A DNA stretch of 64,000 nucleotides from positions 1-64,000 of the forward strand of contig JACREQ010000045.1 of NCBI GenBank assembly GCA_016218155.1. Direction: 5' to 3'. The notes under the pieces are model-generated. The model did not search any database and had not been told where the DNA came from. It saw nothing but the letters and a program-made list of their open reading frames with translations. The stretch is from Bacteroidia bacterium. GTDB lineage: Bacteria > Bacteroidota > Bacteroidia > Bacteroidales > GWA2-32-17. Both the position numbers and the translations under genes were made by a program. This document shows, in pieces, positions 27,511-35,870 of this stretch. Each line of letters starts with the position of its first letter. Position 1 is the stretch's first letter.

Positions 27511-28827
27511 TTAAAATTTATATTGAACTCTTAAAGTAAACACATTGTCTTTTAAATCTTTTGTGTAGCCTGTTACATTTTTACTTGTTTCGTTTTTAAC
27601 CATATCGTAGTAAGCAGTAATTTTAACATTATTATCCCAACGATATGCCAAGCCTAATCCAATTGTAGTGTATTTTAAATCATTCTTTCCTGTTTTTGCA
27701 ACTTTAATATCTGCTGATGATTTTACTGTTTGTCCAATTACATCACCGGCAACATCAGTATTAGGATCATACCAGTCATATTTTGCTACAAATTGAAATT
27801 TTGTAGTCCATATATTTTGTAGAAAATAAAAATATGCTCCATTAAAGTTTCTTATATAATTATCAGTTGTTGGTTGTGTTGTTAAACTTGCAGTTGTTGA
27901 AGAAGTGCCAGGTTGCTGCCCTTGAATATATTCTCCACGAATAGTTGTCATTCCTATAGGAAGATCAAAATTTAGCTGAAAGTCACCACCCATATATGTG
28001 CGCTTTGCTATAGCACCGTAATTAGTTGTGTCATTATTTAAAACAAATGCCATTAGCCCCGAAGAATCAGCTGCGTTTGTATATACATTTTTTCTTCCCT
28101 GACGATACCCTCCATCATAATATGAAAAACCTAATCCATAAGATATTTTCTCTGACTTTGTAGATTTATCCATTCTTATTCGTCCGATAAAATCTTTCTT
28201 ATAATCAAAATCAACTGCCCCAGAACCAGTTCCATTATACATTCCGGCCTCTGCTTTAATAAAATTCCATTTTGAAGTTTTTGGCATTTGAAAAGTTAAC
28301 ATAGCACCTAAGTCCCTTTCGCCTGGGAAAATAATTTGCGACATCCTACCACGTTCAGGTGATTCTCTTAAGCTTGAAGAATAACCTATTTCATAACCAA
28401 ATGGTCGATTCATACAACCAACAGTTAATGAAACTGCTTTTGCCCATGGTTCTGTAAATTTTGCATATATATCTTTTATTGCAAATCCTTTTTCTGTAGC
28501 ATCAATTTGAAATACATATTGTGATAACAATGTTTCATAACTAACTTTTACACGAGCTCTCCTTAACATGAAACGCTTATCGGAATTGGCATTGAAATTC
28601 CCTCCTGCAAAAGAAGCTATTCCGTTTGAATCTGACATTTGAAACTGAGGTTGTAAATATCCTGAGATTTTTATTCTCTTAAGCAAATCCATATCATCTT
28701 TGAGTTTGTTTACACTATTTGCCAATGTATCAAATGGACTTTGTTCTGTTTCTTGTGCTTTTATTACTAACGAGGTATTCATTATAAACAAAGCAATAAT
28801 TACTTTTAAAAAAAATTGTTTTTTCAT
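27511..28827 (-). CDS. Phosphate-selective porin, OprP/OprO family
   Basis: A 438-residue outer-membrane beta-barrel with an N-terminal signal peptide (about 1-24), a short coiled segment (ANSVNKLKDDMDLLKRI) and a run of amphipathic strands ending in FTLRVQYKF with terminal Phe, the usual signal for barrel assembly. The order and the start of the barrel (KISGYLQPQFQM, RRARVKVSY) match the OprP/OprO porins that let phosphate through the outer membrane. It lies between the phoB-like gene and pstS and carries the longest Pho-type repeat array, which supports a phosphate role. Confidence 0.88.
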   Translation of the reverse strand: MKKQFFLKVIIALFIMNTSLVIKAQETEQSPFDTLANSVNKLKDDMDLLKRIKISGYLQPQFQMSDSNGIASFAGGNFNANSDKRFMLRRARVKVSYETLLSQYVFQIDATEKGFAIKDIYAKFTEPWAKAVSLTVGCMNRPFGYEIGYSSSLRESPERGRMSQIIFPGERDLGAMLTFQMPKTSKWNFIKAEAGMYNGTGSGAVDFDYKKDFIGRIRMDKSTKSEKISYGLGFSYYDGGYRQGRKNVYTNAADSSGLMAFVLNNDTTNYGAIAKRTYMGGDFQLNFDLPIGMTTIRGEYIQGQQPGTSSTTASLTTQPTTDNYIRNFNGAYFYFLQNIWTTKFQFVAKYDWYDPNTDVAGDVIGQTVKSSADIKVAKTGKNDLKYTTIGLGLAYRWDNNVKITAYYDMVKNETSKNVTGYTKDLKDNVFTLRVQYKF

Positions 28828-28850
28828 GTTTTTTACTTTTGATTTCGAAA

Positions 28851-28922
28851 CAAAATTAAATTTCTAATATTAACTGGATGTTAAAAGTGTTTTATGGTAA
28901 TCTTAATTGTCTGTTAAGTTTG
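28851..28922 (-). promoter_or_regulatory. Pho-box-like 11-bp repeat array and -7 box upstream of the porin gene
   Basis: Five plus-strand units start exactly 11 bp apart: TATTAAC (28868), TGTTAAA (28879), TTTTATG (28890), TCTTAAT (28901) and TGTTAAG (28912). Nine bases nearer the gene the minus strand reads TAATTTTG (28858-28851), a perfect TAnnTTTG. The array occupies the place of the -33 element, as expected for an activator-dependent promoter. In the gene's sense the units read TTAACA-N5-TTAAGA and so on, resembling the TTAACA repeats bound by Bacillus PhoP. Confidence 0.65.
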
Positions 28923-28928
28923 AGTAAA

Positions 28929-29624
28929 TTATTCTGAAAACCTATACCCAACACCCTTTTGAGTTTTAATATAATCTCCTCCAAGTTTTTCTCTTATTTT
29001 TCTTATATGAACATCAATGGTTCTATAAGTTGATGCACTGTTATCACCCCATATTCTGCTAAAAATTTCATCTCTCGTAAAAACTTTATCTGGTTTTGAA
29101 GCCAACATTGCAAGTAATTCAAACTCCTTTCTTGGCAAAATGATTTCTTTATTATTCACAACAATTAAATACTTTTCTTTATTAATAAACAATTTTCCTG
29201 GCGTTAAATCATAATTATTTACATCAACAAAAATCTTTTCTGCTCTTTTTCTTGTCAACATTATTCTTAATTTCATTATGAGCACTTTTGGACTTATTGG
29301 TTTTTTTATATAATCATCTGCACCGGCATTGTATGCAGCAATCTGAGAATAATCTTCACCACGAGCAGTTAAAAAAATTATTAATGAAGAGTCGAGCTTT
29401 TCGACTTTACGTAATTCAATACAAGTCATTATTCCATCCATTTCCGGCATTGTAACATCTAACAATATTACATCAGGAATATGCTTTTTAGCAAACCGAA
29501 TGCCCTCTAATCCATTTTTTGCAGAATAAACTATAAAATCCGATTTTTCCAGATTATAAGTGAGAAATTCATGAATGTTTTCTTCGTCATCAACTATCAA
29601 AACAGTTTTCATTAATTCAGCCAT
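28929..29624 (-). CDS. Response regulator, PhoB/OmpR family
   Basis: A 231-residue regulator with a receiver domain (acidic pair in IVDDEEN, phospho-acceptor Asp in VILLDVTMPEMDG, conserved Lys in DDYIKKPISP) and a C-terminal winged helix (FTRDEIFSRIWG, RTIDVHIRKIREKLG, KTQKGVGYRF). These are the PhoB/PhoP features. Its position at the head of a porin-pst-phoU operon and the repeat array upstream argue that it is the phosphate-starvation regulator and controls itself. No histidine kinase gene is adjacent. The ATG at 29624 is used; an ATG four codons in (29612) is possible. Confidence 0.88.
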   Translation of the reverse strand: MAELMKTVLIVDDEENIHEFLTYNLEKSDFIVYSAKNGLEGIRFAKKHIPDVILLDVTMPEMDGIMTCIELRKVEKLDSSLIIFLTARGEDYSQIAAYNAGADDYIKKPISPKVLIMKLRIMLTRKRAEKIFVDVNNYDLTPGKLFINKEKYLIVVNNKEIILPRKEFELLAMLASKPDKVFTRDEIFSRIWGDNSASTYRTIDVHIRKIREKLGGDYIKTQKGVGYRFSE

Positions 29625-29653
29625 AATTATTAGTTAACCTAAATTTGTCAACG

Positions 29654-29714
29654 TAAAATTATTTTATAAGTATTAACTGATTGTTAACTTCATATTAAGT
29701 GTTAGTTACCAAAA
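29654..29714 (-). promoter_or_regulatory. Pho-box-like 11-bp repeat array and -7 box upstream of the phoB-like gene
   Basis: Plus-strand units start 11 bp apart: TATTAAC (29671), TGTTAAC (29682), TATTAAG (29693) and AGTTACC (29704). Nine bases nearer the gene the minus strand reads TAATTTTA (29661-29654), close to TAnnTTTG. The ATG follows after about 30 bases. Confidence 0.6.
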
Positions 29715-29797
29715 AATTACCATCATATTTATTTTTTTGAAAAAACCCAACACAATACGTTGACTAACAACCATTTTTTATATTTTAAATAATGCTA

Positions 29798-29828
29798 TTG
29801 ACAAGTATAACCCTTTAGCTTACCTTTG
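29798..29828 (+). promoter_or_regulatory. Bacteroidetes-type promoter of the small exported protein gene
   Basis: TTG (29798-29800), a 20-base spacer and TACCTTTG (29821-29828) match the consensus fully. The ATG at 29850 follows after 21 bases. Confidence 0.65.
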
Positions 29829-29849
29829 CATTCCTTAAATTAATTTTTT

Positions 29850-30200
29850 ATGAAAAATATTTTTATTACAATAGCTTTTCTGGTAACCATTACACCTGGT
29901 TTTTCTCAAAATAAAGCTAATAAAATCGAAAAAACTGTTTATTTATACACATTTGAAAACCTTACTGAGCAAACACAACCGGATAAATTAGTTGCAGATG
30001 TATTAAAAATAAAATATATTAAAGAAGCAAAAGTAAATTGTAAATGGGAAAGCGGTAAGGGTCAGCTTATTTTTGTTGTTGAACAAGAAATTACAGGATC
30101 GGAAAATATTGAAAATATTAATCTGATACCTGTAAAAGAAGCTATCTTAAATAACAACCTCATGCCAATTGAATGCAAACCAAGAGAATCTGTAAAATAA
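29850..30200 (+). CDS. Small exported protein of unknown function
   Basis: A 116-residue protein beginning with a signal peptide, MKNIFITIAFLVTITPGFSQ, and probably periplasmic. I do not recognise the family. The mature part has a beta-alpha-beta flavour (VYLYTFENL, then KLVADVLKIKYIKEAKVNCKW, then GQLIFVVEQE), which loosely recalls small ferredoxin-like folds such as HMA domains, but no CxxC is present. It has a strong promoter and ends 8 bases before the start of the large repeat protein, so the two may be cotranscribed. Confidence 0.7.
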   Translation: MKNIFITIAFLVTITPGFSQNKANKIEKTVYLYTFENLTEQTQPDKLVADVLKIKYIKEAKVNCKWESGKGQLIFVVEQEITGSENIENINLIPVKEAILNNNLMPIECKPRESVK

Positions 30201-30208
30201 CAAAGAAC

Positions 30209-33200
30209 ATGAAAACAAAAATTTCACTTTTAATATTAATGTTGACACTTTCTTTCGGGACTTCATTTTCTCAATCAGATGGATGTTCGGGTGCCACTTC
30301 CTTACCAGTTACACTAAACTGCACAACCCCAACTGCAGGTACAACAACAGGAGCTACTCAAACAATTTCCGGTTGTGTTGGTACTGCCGACGATGATGTA
30401 TGGTATACCTTTACAGCAACTGCAACAAGCCACGTAATAACAGTTGTTCCTTCTGCAAGTTTGGATCCGGTTGTTCAGCTTTTTTCAGGCTCTTGTTCTT
30501 CGCTAATTTCATTAAATTGTATGGACAATGGATTAACTGGAGAAACAGAAACTATTTCTGCTTCAGGATTAACTATTGGTGTAATTTACACTATCAGGAT
30601 TTATCATTATTATGCTGGTTCCGGCTCTGGCACCTTTACAATATGCGTAACACAGGCACCAACTCCTCCTTCAAATGACAACTGTGTAAATGCCACACTT
30701 TTAAATGTAAATTCAAGTTGTAGTTATACTAATGCAACATCAGTTAGCGCAACCCAATCACAAGCTGGATGCGCAGGAACCGCTGATGATGATGTTTGGT
30801 TTAAGTTTATAGCAACTAATTCGGTTCAAACTATTACAGTAGATCCATCTTCAACAATGGACCCTGTTGTTGAACTTTTCTCAGGTTCATGCGCATCTCT
30901 TATTCAGGTAACTTGTATGGACGCAGGTTTTACAGATGGAAATGAAATTATTAGTGCTGTTGGGCTTATACCTGGCAACACATATTATATAAGAGTATAT
31001 GATTACTATAGCGGAACAGGAGGCTCACCTTTTCAAATTTGTATAACAGGAACTCCAACAGCAGCACCAACTAATGACGAACCTTGTAGCGCCATTCAAC
31101 TTCCTGCTGTAACATCAGCTTGTAATTTTATGAATTTTACAACTGTAGGAGCAACAACTTCTGCCGGTGCACCTGTGCCTTCAGCCTGTGCTGGTGGCTC
31201 TGCGCCACAACAGGGTGGATTTAACAATACACCACAACCAAAAGATGTATGGTTTAAAATTACTGTGCCTTCAAGTGGAATAATTACAATTACTACTCAG
31301 CCAGGTTATGGTATTTCTGATGGAGTTATGGCTTTATATTCAGGTACCTGTGCGTCCCTCACCCAAATTGCATGTTCAGATGATTATAATTACCCCGGTG
31401 CGGCTAATGATTTTAAACCATTTATTTTAGCATCAGGGCTAACATCTGGATCAACAGTATATTTAAGATACTGGGCTTTTAATGGAAATACAACTAATGT
31501 ATTTGGAATTTGTGTATCAACTCCAACAAATGATAATTGTGCTAACAATTTATACATTTGCGATTTAAATAATTATTCCGGAACAACAAGTGCCGCCTAC
31601 TCTACTGACCGACCATGCAACATGCGTGGAAATGCTGAGACTAATAATCCTCCAACTTATACATATACCCCTGGCACTTGCCAGGGTGGAGTTTTCGGTT
31701 TAGGAGGTGCATGGGGAACAGGTGCTCCAAATTGTGATGTTAAAATTGATAATAATTCATGGATACAGTTTACGGCATCAAATACAACTGCAACTCTTAC
31801 TGTAAACATCAATAATTGTTTTGTTGGAAATTATCCTTCAGGTGGAATTCAAATGCAAATTTTTTCTGCAGGTTCTCCATGTTGCAACTATACTCCTGTT
31901 TCGGATTTTAAAGAAGGCTCTTCACAACTGACAATAACTGCAAACAATCTTACAATTGGAAACAACTATTACTTAATGATTGATGGATTTGCCGGAGATA
32001 TTTGTAGTTATTCGCTTACTGCTACAGCAGGAGTTCAATTTCCGGATATTACGACTACAAGTACTTCTATTTGTGCAGGTCAAACAATAACTTTAAACGG
32101 ACCAGCCGGTGCAAGTGCTTACGATTGGTCACCAGGTGGACAAACAACACAAAACATTACAGTTACTCCTGCATATAGTCAAACATATTCTTTAGAAGTT
32201 ACCGGTGTTTGTGGTTATAGACAGACGCTTTCAATTCCTATTACAGTAAATAATTTTCCAATAGCTACTTCAACTAGTAATAGTCCATTATGTATCGGAC
32301 AAACAATAAATCTTAGTTCTGGTGGCGGAGCTACATATTCATGGTCAGGTCCAAACGGATTCACTAGCACATTACAAAACCCAACCAGGTCAAGCGCTAC
32401 AGCATTAATGGCAGGAACTTATTATGTTACTGTTACAAGTTCTGCCGGATGTAGCTCAACAAGCTCTACTCCTGTAACAATAAATACACTTCCTGCAGCA
32501 ACTGCTAGTAATACCGGACCTTTTTGTCAGGGGACAACCATTTCACTTTCTTCATCTGGGGGAACTTCTTATAGTTGGTCGGGACCAAGTGGTTGGACTA
32601 GCACATTACAAAATCCAACACGTACAAATGCTACAACAGCAATGAGTGGAACATACAATGTAACTGTAACAAATTCTAATGGTTGTACCGCAACAAATAG
32701 CACTGTTGTAACTGTAAACACATCACCATCAGCAACAGCTGGCAATACTGGAGCATTCTGTGTTGGAAATTCAATTTCGCTAAATTCTTCAGGTGGTACA
32801 AACTATAGCTGGTCAGGACCTAACGGATTTACAAGTTCTGTTCAAAATCCAACAATAGCAGGTGCTACAACAACGATGGCAGGAACATATTATGTAACCG
32901 TAACAAATTCCAGTAGCTGTACATCAATTGCGTCAACTTCTGTTTCTGTAAATACAAATCCAGTAGCGACAGCTTCAAATAGCGGACCTTATTGTGCAGG
33001 TGCCACAATTAGTTTAAACTCATCTGGTGGAACCTCTTATAACTGGTCAGGACCATCCACCTTTAGCTCAACTGTTCAAAACCCTATTCGCCCAACATCA
33101 ACAACGGCAATGTCAGGAACATATACAGTAACAGTAACAGGAGCAAATAACTGTACTTCCGTAACAACAACCAGCGTTATCATAAATAATAACCCCGTTC

Positions 33201-35821
33201 CTAATGCAGGAAGTGATGTTTCTATTCCCAATGGCACCTCAACAACATTAAACGGAAGTGCTTCCGGTGGAAGCGGCAACTATTCATACTCATGGTCGCC
33301 AACATCTTCACTAGTAAACCCAAACCTTCAAAACCCTCAAACAGTAAATTTAACCGTAACAACAATTTATACAGTAACTATAACAGATAACACAACAACT
33401 TGCACATCAACCGATCAGGTAACAGTAGTTGTTACAGGATCTATTTTATCTACTAACCCAAGCGCTTCTCCTTCTACAATTTGTTCTGGAAATACAACAC
33501 AATTGTATGCAAATGCCGGAGGCGGTACCGGATCATACACATATACATGGACTTCATCACCGGCAGGTTTTAGCTCTAACATTGCTAATCCGACAGTATC
33601 ACCAACAGTTACTACCACTTATTTTGTTTCAATTAATGATGGTTCAAACACAACCTCATCTTCTGTTACTATTACAGTAAATCCGTTACCCTCATTAACA
33701 CTTAACAGCAACAGTCCTGTTTGTGAGCAAAATGTTATAAACTTAACTTCAACAAGTGGAACAACATATCAATGGAGTGGGCCAAATGGTTTTACTTCTA
33801 CAAACCAAAACCCATCAATAAGTTCGGTATCATTATCTAATGCAGGAGTTTATTATGCAACAATTTCAAATAGTTTTGGTTGCACTACAACATCCTCTAC
33901 GACAGTAACAATTAACACAATTCCAGTAACAACATCCGCTTCAAACAGTCCGGTATGTGAAGGCAATAATATAAATTTTTCTCTTTCAGGAGGAACGTCA
34001 TGGAGTTGGACTGGTCCTAACTCTTTTACAAGTTCATTACAATCTCCTGTTATAACAAATTCAACACCGGCAAATTCTGGAACATATACCTGTATTATTA
34101 GCAATCTTCAAGGTTGTACAAATACTGAAAACATAGCAATAGTAGTAAATAATGGCATTACCGCAAATATTAACAGTAATAGCCCTGTTTGTGAAGGCAA
34201 TAACATAAATCTTACCTCATCGGGCAGTACTTCATATATCTGGAGTGGTCCTAACGGATTTAATTCTACTTCACAAAACCCAGTTATTTCTACTTCTTCA
34301 ATTTCTGATGCAGGTACTTATTACGTTACAGTATCAAATATTTTTGGATGTACATCTACTTCAACAACTAATGTAATAGTAAATTCGATTCCTGCTGTAA
34401 CAATCAATTCAAATAGCCCAGTTTGTGAAGGTAATAATCTGACAATTACATTAACCGGCGGAGCTGTCTGGAACTGGACAGGACCTAATTCTTATACAAG
34501 CACTTTACAATCTCCAATGATAACAGGAGTTACATTAGCTAATAGCGGAACTTATACATGCCTTGTAACAAATAGTAGTGGCTGTACAAATAATGCATCA
34601 GTAAACATTATTATTAATAGTAACCCATTGGTTAATACTAACAGCAATAGTCCTATCTGCGAAGGGAATGCAATAAATTTAACAACTATCAGTGGAACTA
34701 ATTATCAATGGAGTGGCCCCAACGGCTTTACTTCTACATTACAAAACCCCTCAATTAATACAGCCTTGCTTTCAGATTCAGGATACTATTCTGTTACGGT
34801 AACCAATAATTCAGGATGTACCTCAAGTGCTTCTGAAAGCATTACTATATTTGCAATTCCTCTGATTTCCATAATATCCAACAGTCCGGTATGCGAAGGA
34901 AATAATATTTCAATTACATCATCAGGCGGTGCAACATACTTATGGTCGGGACCAAATGGATTCTTCAGCAATACACAAAACCAAACAATTAGCAATGCTA
35001 ATAATTTAAATAGCGGTATTTATACTGTTACAGCAACAGGAGCAAATGGCTGTACCACTTCAGCAACAACAACAGTCTCTGTTCAAAATCTTCCAATAGT
35101 ATCGTGCACAAATACTACTCCACTTTGTGTTGGTGATCCAATTGAGTTGTTTTCTTCAGGAGGTACAACTTATAATTGGACTGGACCAGACTCTTTTATA
35201 AGTACAGATCAAAACCCTGTAATACTAAATGCGTCTTTATTAAATAGTGGAATTTATAATGTTACGGTTACAGATAATTATAATTGTACAAATATTGCTC
35301 AAACTTCTATAAATTACCCAACACCTTTAATTATTACAAGTAATGTAGAACAATATCCTTCAAGCAAAACAGGATCTATTACTTTAACAGTCAGTGGAGG
35401 TTCCGGTTCTTATCAGTATTTATGGTCAAACAATGCAACTACATCATCAATATCTGAACTACAAACAGGAACTTATATTGTTACCATTACAGATAATTTA
35501 CTGTGCCAGTTAATTGATACATTTACAATTGACATTCCCTTAATAATTCCAACATTAATTACACCAAACGGAGATAATGTTAATGATGATTTCGAAATTA
35601 TTGGAATTGGTGCATACCCTGAAGTAACAATAGAAATCTTTAATAGATGGGGCGACAAATTATTCCTTTTTGATGGTACTGGAGAAGAGTATTCTATTCA
35701 AACAAACAGATGGAATGGAAAGTTAAAAGGTAAAGATTTGCCTTTGGGTTCTTATGTGTTTATTGTTAATTTACATAATGATAAAGATCCTATTAATGGA
35801 GTATGCTCAATCGTAAGATAA
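30209..35821 (+). CDS. Giant Ig-repeat surface protein with type IX (type B) sorting domain
   Basis: The ATG at 30209 (MKTKISLLILMLTLSFG) begins a signal peptide and gives 1870 residues; the frame runs 36 bases further upstream without a better start. The N-terminal 600 residues contain PPC-like beta-sandwich units with the recurring DDVWYTF and LDPVVQLFSGSC motifs. Next come many Ig-like units of about 80 residues; eleven carry the core motif W(S/T)GP(N/S/D) and the CxG/CEGN opening, with PKD-like units in between. The last 90 or so residues (LITPNGDNVNDDF, IEIFNRWGDKLF, WNGKLKGKDLPLGSYVFIV) are a gliding-motility-type C-terminal domain, that is, a type B T9SS sorting domain. Probable role: adhesin or surface filament. 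Confidence 0.92.
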   Translation: MKTKISLLILMLTLSFGTSFSQSDGCSGATSLPVTLNCTTPTAGTTTGATQTISGCVGTADDDVWYTFTATATSHVITVVPSASLDPVVQLFSGSCSSLISLNCMDNGLTGETETISASGLTIGVIYTIRIYHYYAGSGSGTFTICVTQAPTPPSNDNCVNATLLNVNSSCSYTNATSVSATQSQAGCAGTADDDVWFKFIATNSVQTITVDPSSTMDPVVELFSGSCASLIQVTCMDAGFTDGNEIISAVGLIPGNTYYIRVYDYYSGTGGSPFQICITGTPTAAPTNDEPCSAIQLPAVTSACNFMNFTTVGATTSAGAPVPSACAGGSAPQQGGFNNTPQPKDVWFKITVPSSGIITITTQPGYGISDGVMALYSGTCASLTQIACSDDYNYPGAANDFKPFILASGLTSGSTVYLRYWAFNGNTTNVFGICVSTPTNDNCANNLYICDLNNYSGTTSAAYSTDRPCNMRGNAETNNPPTYTYTPGTCQGGVFGLGGAWGTGAPNCDVKIDNNSWIQFTASNTTATLTVNINNCFVGNYPSGGIQMQIFSAGSPCCNYTPVSDFKEGSSQLTITANNLTIGNNYYLMIDGFAGDICSYSLTATAGVQFPDITTTSTSICAGQTITLNGPAGASAYDWSPGGQTTQNITVTPAYSQTYSLEVTGVCGYRQTLSIPITVNNFPIATSTSNSPLCIGQTINLSSGGGATYSWSGPNGFTSTLQNPTRSSATALMAGTYYVTVTSSAGCSSTSSTPVTINTLPAATASNTGPFCQGTTISLSSSGGTSYSWSGPSGWTSTLQNPTRTNATTAMSGTYNVTVTNSNGCTATNSTVVTVNTSPSATAGNTGAFCVGNSISLNSSGGTNYSWSGPNGFTSSVQNPTIAGATTTMAGTYYVTVTNSSSCTSIASTSVSVNTNPVATASNSGPYCAGATISLNSSGGTSYNWSGPSTFSSTVQNPIRPTSTTAMSGTYTVTVTGANNCTSVTTTSVIINNNPVPNAGSDVSIPNGTSTTLNGSASGGSGNYSYSWSPTSSLVNPNLQNPQTVNLTVTTIYTVTITDNTTTCTSTDQVTVVVTGSILSTNPSASPSTICSGNTTQLYANAGGGTGSYTYTWTSSPAGFSSNIANPTVSPTVTTTYFVSINDGSNTTSSSVTITVNPLPSLTLNSNSPVCEQNVINLTSTSGTTYQWSGPNGFTSTNQNPSISSVSLSNAGVYYATISNSFGCTTTSSTTVTINTIPVTTSASNSPVCEGNNINFSLSGGTSWSWTGPNSFTSSLQSPVITNSTPANSGTYTCIISNLQGCTNTENIAIVVNNGITANINSNSPVCEGNNINLTSSGSTSYIWSGPNGFNSTSQNPVISTSSISDAGTYYVTVSNIFGCTSTSTTNVIVNSIPAVTINSNSPVCEGNNLTITLTGGAVWNWTGPNSYTSTLQSPMITGVTLANSGTYTCLVTNSSGCTNNASVNIIINSNPLVNTNSNSPICEGNAINLTTISGTNYQWSGPNGFTSTLQNPSINTALLSDSGYYSVTVTNNSGCTSSASESITIFAIPLISIISNSPVCEGNNISITSSGGATYLWSGPNGFFSNTQNQTISNANNLNSGIYTVTATGANGCTTSATTTVSVQNLPIVSCTNTTPLCVGDPIELFSSGGTTYNWTGPDSFISTDQNPVILNASLLNSGIYNVTVTDNYNCTNIAQTSINYPTPLIITSNVEQYPSSKTGSITLTVSGGSGSYQYLWSNNATTSSISELQTGTYIVTITDNLLCQLIDTFTIDIPLIIPTLITPNGDNVNDDFEIIGIGAYPEVTIEIFNRWGDKLFLFDGTGEEYSIQTNRWNGKLKGKDLPLGSYVFIVNLHNDKDPINGVCSIVR
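32260..35330 (+). repeat. Coding tandem Ig-like repeats of the giant surface protein
   Basis: Thirteen units of about 80 codons, eleven of them sharing the protein pattern NSPVCEGN, then SSGGTSYxWSGPNGF, then SGTYxVTVTNxxGC. They fall in two blocks: four similar units (about 32260-33190), two PKD-like units (to about 33680), and seven units (to about 35330). The units have diverged at the DNA level more than at the protein level, so they are not a very recent expansion. Boundaries are approximate. Confidence 0.8.
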
Positions 35822-35870
35822 TTTTATATTTAATAAAATCATCCTTTATTCTATAATATAGTAACGATTT

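Noticed and set aside
30400-30678. A 92-codon plus-strand frame inside the giant surface protein gene.
   Set aside because: It is a frame shadow with Cys- and Phe-rich sequence of no domain character; the main frame is clearly coding.
33076-34995. Several 60-80 codon minus-strand frames rich in V, P and L across the Ig-like repeats.
   Set aside because: They recur with the repeat period and are antisense shadows of the Thr/Ser/Gly-rich coding repeats.
30209-35821. Tandem repeats considered as a CRISPR array or DNA satellite.
   Set aside because: The period is about 240 bases, the DNA is diverged, and the units encode Ig-like domains in one frame.
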